From: Chryseobacterium fluminis
GTDB taxonomy: Bacteria > Bacteroidota > Bacteroidia > Flavobacteriales > Weeksellaceae
Direction: 5' to 3'
Assembly (NCBI RefSeq): GCF_026314945.1
Contig: NZ_CP111121.1
Coordinates: 2,046,001-2,110,000, forward strand
Length of the DNA: 64,000 nucleotides
Shown: positions 58,670 to 64,000 of the stretch, piece by piece
Position numbering within the stretch: position 1 is the stretch's first letter
How the letters are laid out: every line of letters begins with the position of its first letter
Program-made: the position numbers and the translations under genes
The notes under the pieces: generated by a model
The model's database searches: none
Seen by the model: the letters and a program-made list of their open reading frames with translations, nothing else
Told to the model about the DNA's origin: nothing

Positions 58670-60661
58670 TTAACTATTATGCCTTAAAAAACCGGCCTGT
58701 TCTATTTTATTGTCATAAACCGTAAGTTCGGTAATCGGCGCAGACTCTACCACTACATTGTGTGACGTAACTCCCCAGGACTTAAAATCATCACTTCCTA
58801 TATACTTCACAAAGTTATAGATGTTAAGGGTGATCTTCTGTTTCACCGTTAAAAGGATATCATTGATATAGGTGTTATCTATAATTACATATTTCAGATC
58901 CGGCGGAATATTGTGTGCTCTTAATGAAGGATGACTGCTTCTTGAAGGAATCGTTCCGTCCGCCATCAGATCTTTCAGTACCATATTAAAATAGTCATTG
59001 ATTCTGCGGTCTACTTTAAACCCTAACAGGAAATTGATTTTGTAAACCGTCCCCGGCAGAATTTCATCTACGGTATATTTAAAAGTATAAGGATCTTCCT
59101 GATTGACAATACTCAAAATAAAATAATGATCTGCCCTTTTCGGCTGTTTTTTGATGATCGAATAGATAATCTTAGATTCTACTTCATCGTTTCTTTTTGC
59201 TCTGCTCAGATACGCAAGATTGGTACAGTACTTAGGGATTGTTTCGTCCAGCTTCATATCCTTAATGATGGATACGTACTTTTCTATTTTGACATATTGC
59301 GTAAACGTAGACTTAATCAATCTTCCGTTATACCAGGCATACATGCATACGGCAATAAATCCGCCTAAGACCATAGTCAGCCAGCCGCCGTCCATAAATT
59401 TAATTACATTGGCATAGAAGAAACCTGATTCAAGAGCAATATAAACGATCGCAAAACCTACAAGGAAGATTTTACTGACTCTTGTCCTGCTCAGCCAGTA
59501 CAGTAACAGTACAGTAGTCATTAACATCGTAATGGTAATGGTAAGTCCATATGCCGCCTCCATTTTTTCTGATTTCTTAAAGAAAATAACCACAATAAAA
59601 CAGAAAGCCATTAATCCCCAGTTGATTCTTGGAATGTACATCTGTCCTTTAACCCCGGAAGGGTATTCGATATGCTGGTTGGGCCAGAAAGAGGTGGACA
59701 TGGCTTCCGAGAACATGGTAAATGACCCTGTAATCACGGCCTGGCTGGCAATAATAGCCGCTGCAGTTGCTAAAATTACTCCTGGCAACACGGCCCACTC
59801 CGGCATTATTCCGAAGAAGGGATTCACGCCTTTATGAACAAGCTCATGATTATCCAATAACCATGCTCCCTGTCCCAAATAATTAAGAATCAACATCGAT
59901 TTTACAAAAATCCAGCTGATTCTGATATTTTTTGCTCCACAGTGTCCCAAATCGGAGTATAAAGCTTCGGCTCCCGTTGTACAAAGGAAAACAGCTCCCA
60001 TGATCACAATGGCACTGGAAGAATGCGTGATGAGATTATAGGCGTAGATTGGATTAAACGCTCTGAAAATTTCAACATGGTCGAAAATATGCACAGATCC
60101 GAAAATCCCCAATACCAGAAACCAGGTTACCATAACGGGTCCGAAAAATTTACCGATTGATGCCGTACCAAACTGCTGTACGACAAATACAATAAACAGA
60201 ATGATCAATGTAATAAATACAACGGGCGTTTCAGGATTATAAATCTTCAGACCTTCAATCGCTGACATTACCGTTAACGAAGGGGTGATAACACTGTCCG
60301 CCACCAGGGTGGATGCCCCGATAATGGCGACGACATAGAGCCATTTTTTCTTGAGCCTTTTGACTAATGAATACAAAGCGAGAATTCCTCCTTCTCCTTT
60401 ATTATCTGCTCTTAAGGCGATGATGACGTATTTAATGGTCGTCTGAAGGGTCAGTGTCCAGATAATACAGGACAGGGCTCCCTCAATATACTCATCAAAC
60501 GGCATACCCGCACCGTCTTTTCTGGCATTTACAATCGCTTTCATTACGTAAAGCGGTGATGTACCAATATCCCCGAAAACGATCCCAAGGGATACAATAA
60601 CTCCTACAAATGAAAGCTTTTTAAGGTCAAAATGATGACCACCTTCTGTAACATCTGCCAT
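58670..60661 (-). CDS. kup: Potassium uptake protein (KUP/HAK/KT family)
   Basis: A 663-residue potassium-proton symporter with about 12 transmembrane helices (residues 15-445) and a cytoplasmic C-terminal domain of about 200 residues. The signature start is LSFVGVIVSLGIVFGDIGTSPLYVMKA (split, about 16-42, GDIGTSPLY diagnostic). Later blocks are NKGEGGILALYSLVKRL and LCTTGAEALYSDLGHCGAKNIRISW. It takes up potassium at low external levels. The gene is alone; a -7 box lies 24 bases upstream. Confidence 0.95.
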   Translation of the reverse strand: MADVTEGGHHFDLKKLSFVGVIVSLGIVFGDIGTSPLYVMKAIVNARKDGAGMPFDEYIEGALSCIIWTLTLQTTIKYVIIALRADNKGEGGILALYSLVKRLKKKWLYVVAIIGASTLVADSVITPSLTVMSAIEGLKIYNPETPVVFITLIILFIVFVVQQFGTASIGKFFGPVMVTWFLVLGIFGSVHIFDHVEIFRAFNPIYAYNLITHSSSAIVIMGAVFLCTTGAEALYSDLGHCGAKNIRISWIFVKSMLILNYLGQGAWLLDNHELVHKGVNPFFGIMPEWAVLPGVILATAAAIIASQAVITGSFTMFSEAMSTSFWPNQHIEYPSGVKGQMYIPRINWGLMAFCFIVVIFFKKSEKMEAAYGLTITITMLMTTVLLLYWLSRTRVSKIFLVGFAIVYIALESGFFYANVIKFMDGGWLTMVLGGFIAVCMYAWYNGRLIKSTFTQYVKIEKYVSIIKDMKLDETIPKYCTNLAYLSRAKRNDEVESKIIYSIIKKQPKRADHYFILSIVNQEDPYTFKYTVDEILPGTVYKINFLLGFKVDRRINDYFNMVLKDLMADGTIPSRSSHPSLRAHNIPPDLKYVIIDNTYINDILLTVKQKITLNIYNFVKYIGSDDFKSWGVTSHNVVVESAPITELTVYDNKIEQAGFLRHNS

Positions 60662-60685
60662 ATCAGCAATTTTAATTTAAACGCG

Positions 60686-60693
60686 CAAATTTA
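60686..60693 (-). promoter_or_regulatory. -7 box of kup
   Basis: The minus strand reads TAAATTTG, 24 bases before the kup start. Confidence 0.6.
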
Positions 60694-60741
60694 TACTAAA
60701 TTTATGACCTCAAGAACTTTTCTTCATGAATATAATAAATG

Positions 60742-60767
60742 AAAAAACTTCCTTTCGGAAGTTTTTT
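60742..60767 (-). terminator. pdhB terminator
   Basis: AAAAAACTTCC / GGAAGTTTTTT around TTTC, 11 pairs, T-run on both strands, 17 bases past the pdhB stop. Confidence 0.88.
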
Positions 60768-60783
60768 TCTATAATCATTAAAA

Positions 60784-61764
60784 TTACTTAACGTACATGG
60801 CTTTTTTGATTTCCTCTTTTACTTTTTCAAGTTTCGGGAACCACTCGGCAAACAGTGCCGCTGAATAAGGCGCAGGTGCATCAGGAGTGGTAATTCTTTT
60901 GATTGGAGCATCTAAATAATCAAATGCTTTTTGCTGTACCATATAAGTGATCTCAGAAGATACTGATCCGAATGGCCAGGCTTCTTCTAAAATAACCAGT
61001 CTGTTTGTTTTCTTTACAGAGGCAAGAACAGTATCAAAATCTAATGGACGAACGGTTCTCAGGTCGATCACTTCAACAGAGATTCCTTCTTTTTCCATAT
61101 CTTCAGCAGCCTGCATGGCTAACTTCATAATTTTCCCGAAAGAAACTAAAGTTACATCTTTTCCTTCTTTTTTGATGTCTGCTTTCCCAATTGGCAAATA
61201 GTACTCTTCTTCAGGAATTTCCATTTTGTCTCCATACATCTGCTCAGATTCCATGAAGATTACAGGATCATTATCCTGAATAGCTGTTTTCAGCAATCCT
61301 TTTGCATCGTAAGGATTGGAAGGCACTACTACTTTGAGACCCGGAACATTGGCAAACCAGTTTTCAAAAGCCTGAGAGTGGGTAGCTCCCAACTGCCCTG
61401 CCGAAGCGGTAGGACCTCTGAAAACGATAGGACAGTTCCATTGCCCGCCGCTCATCTGGCGGATCTTTGCCGCATTGTTGATAATCTGATCAATACCTAC
61501 CAATGAGAAATTGAACGTCATATACTCTACAATTGGTCTGTTACCATTCATCGCAGCTCCTACAGCAATCCCTGTAAAGCCCAGCTCAGCGATAGGTGTA
61601 TCGATTACTCTCATAGGACCAAATTCATCCAGCATTCCTTTTGAAGCCTTATATGCACCATTGTATTCTGCGACTTCCTCCCCCATTAAAAAGATGGATT
61701 CGTCTTTACGCATTTCCTCGCTCATTGCCTGTGCAATTACCTCACGAAAAGTATATTCTGCCAT
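60784..61764 (-). CDS. pdhB: Pyruvate dehydrogenase E1, beta subunit
   Basis: A 326-residue thiamine-diphosphate enzyme subunit. With the alpha subunit it decarboxylates pyruvate in the pyruvate dehydrogenase complex. Marks are TFREVIAQAMSEEMRKDESI (about 4-23), GEEVAEYNGAYKASKGM, VIDTPIAELGFTGIAVGAAM, FRGPTASAGQLGATHSQAFE and VIDLRTVRPLDFDTV with a late EEAWPFGSVSSEI. The alpha subunit gene is not in the window. A -7 box is 24 bases upstream. Confidence 0.94.
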   Translation of the reverse strand: MAEYTFREVIAQAMSEEMRKDESIFLMGEEVAEYNGAYKASKGMLDEFGPMRVIDTPIAELGFTGIAVGAAMNGNRPIVEYMTFNFSLVGIDQIINNAAKIRQMSGGQWNCPIVFRGPTASAGQLGATHSQAFENWFANVPGLKVVVPSNPYDAKGLLKTAIQDNDPVIFMESEQMYGDKMEIPEEEYYLPIGKADIKKEGKDVTLVSFGKIMKLAMQAAEDMEKEGISVEVIDLRTVRPLDFDTVLASVKKTNRLVILEEAWPFGSVSSEITYMVQQKAFDYLDAPIKRITTPDAPAPYSAALFAEWFPKLEKVKEEIKKAMYVK

Positions 61765-61787
61765 ATTTATTTGAAAAATTTAGAGTA

Positions 61788-61795
61788 CAAAAATA
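61788..61795 (-). promoter_or_regulatory. -7 box of pdhB
   Basis: The minus strand reads TATTTTTG, 24 bases before the pdhB start. Confidence 0.55.
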
Positions 61796-61820
61796 GTGTT
61801 TTTTTATTATTTACATAATA

Positions 61821-61853
61821 AAAACGACATCTCATTTATTGAAATGCCGTTTT
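61821..61853 (-). terminator. Terminator of the DUF2147 gene
   Basis: On the minus strand AAAACGGCATTTC pairs with GAGATGTCGTTTT (two G-U pairs), then TTATTATG. It lies 21 bases past the stop codon and directly ahead of the pdhB promoter. Confidence 0.75.
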
Positions 61854-61873
61854 ATTAACTTTATTAAACCGGA

Positions 61874-62293
61874 TTAATTAACTTTCTGCCAGGTTTGTGT
61901 TCTTCCCAGTAGCGATACGCCTACATACCCTCTCACACTCAGCTGATCTCCGCTTTTGGTGATGGTACATTTGTATGTTTTACCGGTTTTAGGGTCTGTA
62001 ATCGTTCCGCCGGTGAACTCGTCATCCTCTTTTTTCAGTCCTCTGATGATCTCAAGACCCACAAGCGGTTTTCCTTTTCGATCATCTTTACAGACAGTAC
62101 AGTTCGGATTTCCAGGTTTGATCAGAAGCTGAGATATCTTCCCATAATACTTCCCATCAGACTTTTTATAGATCTCCACGATAGATTTTGCCTGCTTGGT
62201 TTCATCATCTATGGTCTTCCACTTTCCTTCGATCTGAGCAAATGATAATACTCCGAATAAGGAAAGACCGAATGTTAATACTAATTTTCTCAT
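61874..62293 (-). CDS. Exported DUF2147 protein
   Basis: A 139-residue exported protein with signal peptide MRKLVLTFGLSLFGVLSFAQ and a small beta-barrel DUF2147 domain: GKWKTIDDETKQAKSIVEIY (about 23-42), a Cys pair NPNCTVCKDD (about 74-83), GLEIIRGLKKEDDEFTGGTI, and the end RGYVGVSLLGRTQTWQKV, typical of the family. The function is unknown; members are widespread in Bacteroidota and Proteobacteria periplasms. Confidence 0.9.
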   Translation of the reverse strand: MRKLVLTFGLSLFGVLSFAQIEGKWKTIDDETKQAKSIVEIYKKSDGKYYGKISQLLIKPGNPNCTVCKDDRKGKPLVGLEIIRGLKKEDDEFTGGTITDPKTGKTYKCTITKSGDQLSVRGYVGVSLLGRTQTWQKVN

Positions 62294-62422
62294 ATTTTTT
62301 ATAGTTTTAATTCAGATAAAATATTTTTGTTGTCTATTTACTGTTAAAAGTATAAATTAATTTCAAACAAACAAAAATTTTTATTATTCCGGGCATAGAA
62401 CGCTCAATATACAAGAAAAAAC

Positions 62423-62435
62423 ATTCCTTTGGAAT
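62423..62435 (-). terminator. Weak terminator after the sulfatase-type gene
   Basis: ATTCC-TTT-GGAAT with a minus-strand tail GTTTTTTCTTG, 28 bases past the stop at 62463. The stem is short. Confidence 0.5.
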
Positions 62436-62462
62436 TACCAACCGGATATATTCATTCTGTTA

Positions 62463-64000
62463 CTAATACATCTTCCTGTTGATAACCCTGTTCATATAAT
62501 CCTGATACCAGGCCTTGCAAATCAGCTTTCCTTTCTGTATTTCCTGAGTATTTTTCAGTGATTCCATCAGGTTTTTTTCAAGTCCTAAATCCTTTTTGTC
62601 AAAAATACCCACCACTTCCTTTCCATCAAAGCGATAAATATAATCCCCTATGATAAACTGTTCTACTCCGCCATCTGAGTTGGCAATAATCGCAGGATAT
62701 TTTTTATCACTTACCAGACTTCTTCCCCAGCTCCTGATCTTTTTATGGTAACCAACCAGATCTGCTAACGTAGGATATATGTCGATCTGCTGGGCAAACT
62801 CCTGATTTACCCCTTTCAAATTGTATTCGGGGTTTGGTGAATATAATATCATGGGGACAGCAAAACGGTTCATCGCCTTTTCATATTCGGGATAGTAAAT
62901 TTCATTGGTATGATCTCCCGTGAAAACAAAAATGGTATTATTAAACCACGGCTGCTTTTTAGCTGTTTCAAAATATTTTTTGATGGAATAGTCTGTATAC
63001 TGAATCGGCTCATGCATCTGGCTGGGTCCTTTTTTAAATTTTCCGTTGTACTTTTCAGGTATTTTAAAAGGATGATGAGAGGATGCGGTAAAAACAGTAG
63101 CCATAAAAGGCTGGGGCTTTCCTACATTTTCAGCAAAATACTGTAAGAACGGTTCATCCCATATTGCCCACATGCCATCGAAGTCCTTATCATTGTTATA
63201 TTCCGTTTTTCCGAAATAGTGTTTAAACCCAAGAATATTTCCAAATCCGAAAAAGCCCATGGAGCCATTCGGTGCGCCATGATAAAAAGACGTATCATAG
63301 CCCAGTTCATTACACACGGAAACGATCGACTGAATTTTCTGATTGGAATAGGGCGAGCTTGTAAAAGCATCGGTGAGGCTCGGAATTCCTGCCAAAACAG
63401 AGCTCATCCCATGAATAGACTGCCTCCCGTTGGCAAAAGTATTGGGAAAGATCAGACTCTCTGTGGCCAGGCTATCCATAAACGGCGTGTACGAAACGTA
63501 ATCTTTAATATTTTTATCCTTATTGAATGCTCCGGAATATTCTCTGCTGAATGATTCCACAATAAAAATAACGATATTAGGTTTGTTTTGTACCTTTCTG
63601 TCATACTGCTTATAAGGCTGAATATTTTCATCGATGAATTTTTCATCTACAAAATGTACCTCCTTAAAATTGTTGGTCCCTAAAGTCCTGAAAAAAGAAA
63701 AAGTACTGTTGAGCACCATATTTCCCTGGGAAGGAATTTTTGCAAAACGGTTGGCATCTACCAGATTAATCGGTCTTGTGCTGTGCCTGAAATCTCCCCG
63801 GATGCCTCCCACCGCCAGAACAGCAACAATACATAAGGTAAGGACAGACCAGATAAAATAGGGCACCAGCTTTACCGGCCTGCTTTCTGTAATTTTCACT
63901 CTTTTATATAGGAATACCCACAGACTCATCAGGATAACAAACCATAACAGCACAAAGGGATTCTGCATAAAAGAAGCGGTAAACACCTTAAAGATGTTGG
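62463..64000 (-). CDS. Sulfatase-type (LTA synthase-like) transferase, partial
   Basis: The reading frame runs off the right window edge, and 512 residues are visible. One to two transmembrane helices lie at the visible N-terminus (FVLLWFVILMSLWVFLY and ILWSVLTLCIVAVLAVGGI region). The alkaline-phosphatase superfamily domain follows from about residue 130: NIVIFIVESFSREYSGAF (first metal ligand Glu), GRQSIHGMSSVLAGIP (nucleophile Ser/Thr region) and FTGDHTNEIYYPEYE (metal ligands Asp/His). Homologues transfer phosphoglycerol or phosphoethanolamine onto lipids or glycans. Related proteins are longer, with five N-terminal helices, part of which lie beyond the edge. Confidence 0.88.
   Translation of the reverse strand, partial: NIFKVFTASFMQNPFVLLWFVILMSLWVFLYKRVKITESRPVKLVPYFIWSVLTLCIVAVLAVGGIRGDFRHSTRPINLVDANRFAKIPSQGNMVLNSTFSFFRTLGTNNFKEVHFVDEKFIDENIQPYKQYDRKVQNKPNIVIFIVESFSREYSGAFNKDKNIKDYVSYTPFMDSLATESLIFPNTFANGRQSIHGMSSVLAGIPSLTDAFTSSPYSNQKIQSIVSVCNELGYDTSFYHGAPNGSMGFFGFGNILGFKHYFGKTEYNNDKDFDGMWAIWDEPFLQYFAENVGKPQPFMATVFTASSHHPFKIPEKYNGKFKKGPSQMHEPIQYTDYSIKKYFETAKKQPWFNNTIFVFTGDHTNEIYYPEYEKAMNRFAVPMILYSPNPEYNLKGVNQEFAQQIDIYPTLADLVGYHKKIRSWGRSLVSDKKYPAIIANSDGGVEQFIIGDYIYRFDGKEVVGIFDKKDLGLEKNLMESLKNTQEIQKGKLICKAWYQDYMNRVINRKMY

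Overview
The window comes from a member of the Bacteroidota, class Flavobacteriia, most probably Chryseobacterium or a close relative. Intergenic DNA is AT-rich, and promoters carry the Bacteroidota -7 box TAnnTTTG, which I could place ahead of about twenty genes. Ribosomal protein S16 has the long Ala/Glu-rich tail seen in this group. Several proteins are flavobacterial in style: DUF4241, DUF1573, a START-like protein and a short class Ia NrdA. Nearly all genes are chromosomal housekeeping genes. I see no phage, transposase, CRISPR array or tRNA gene.

Layout. 1-1861: start of glyA, a thioredoxin-reductase-like flavoenzyme, a seven-base tandem repeat, and a Zur/Fur-type regulator. 2025-6657 (minus): a MacAB-like exporter operon of one ATPase, two permeases and one adaptor. 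7081-10036: nrdB and nrdA. 10189-20848: DUF72 protein, small unknown proteins, outer-membrane protein, HD hydrolase, alpha/beta hydrolase, ribokinase-type kinase, DUF4241, valS, DUF1573 protein and a PPK2 kinase. 21000-26024: a repeated three-gene cassette, described below. 26139-26470 (minus): RNase P RNA. 26646-46902: ECF sigma/anti-sigma pair, acyl-CoA ligase, rpoN, asnS, phosphatidyltransferase, HTH regulator, rpsP-rimM, nitroreductase, DoxX, Gre-like protein, SRPBCC, M3 peptidase, exported catalase with ankyrin partner, small proteins and tyrS. 47033-64000: acetyltransferase, two TerD proteins, flippase-like protein with panD, HU, pdxH, yqgE, amidase, two PLP enzymes, an OstA-like gene and fur (both frameshifted), kup, pdhB, DUF2147 and a sulfatase-type transferase cut by the window edge.

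The most unusual region is 20886-26024. A small lipoprotein gene (A) is followed, almost without gaps, by two genes for secreted proteins of about 170-190 residues (B and C). This unit occurs three times in a row, and a fourth copy of A closes the array before a strong terminator. The A copies are nearly identical in protein but differ at many silent sites, while B and C diverge. B and C share end motifs and look like paralogues. I recognise no family for A, B or C. A 20-base inverted repeat flanks the promoter-like region ahead of the array.

A second notable element is the tyrS leader at 45523-45689. A promoter is followed by a 32-codon reading frame containing two Tyr codons, three mutually exclusive RNA pairings, and a textbook terminator just before tyrS. 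This is the layout of ribosome-stalling attenuation. A third is a set of six reading frames whose start codon lies 3-5 bases after the -7 box. That is the same distance as from the -7 box to the 5' end of RNase P RNA, so their mRNAs should have almost no leader.

Functions were assigned from recognised motifs, lengths and context only; no database search was possible.
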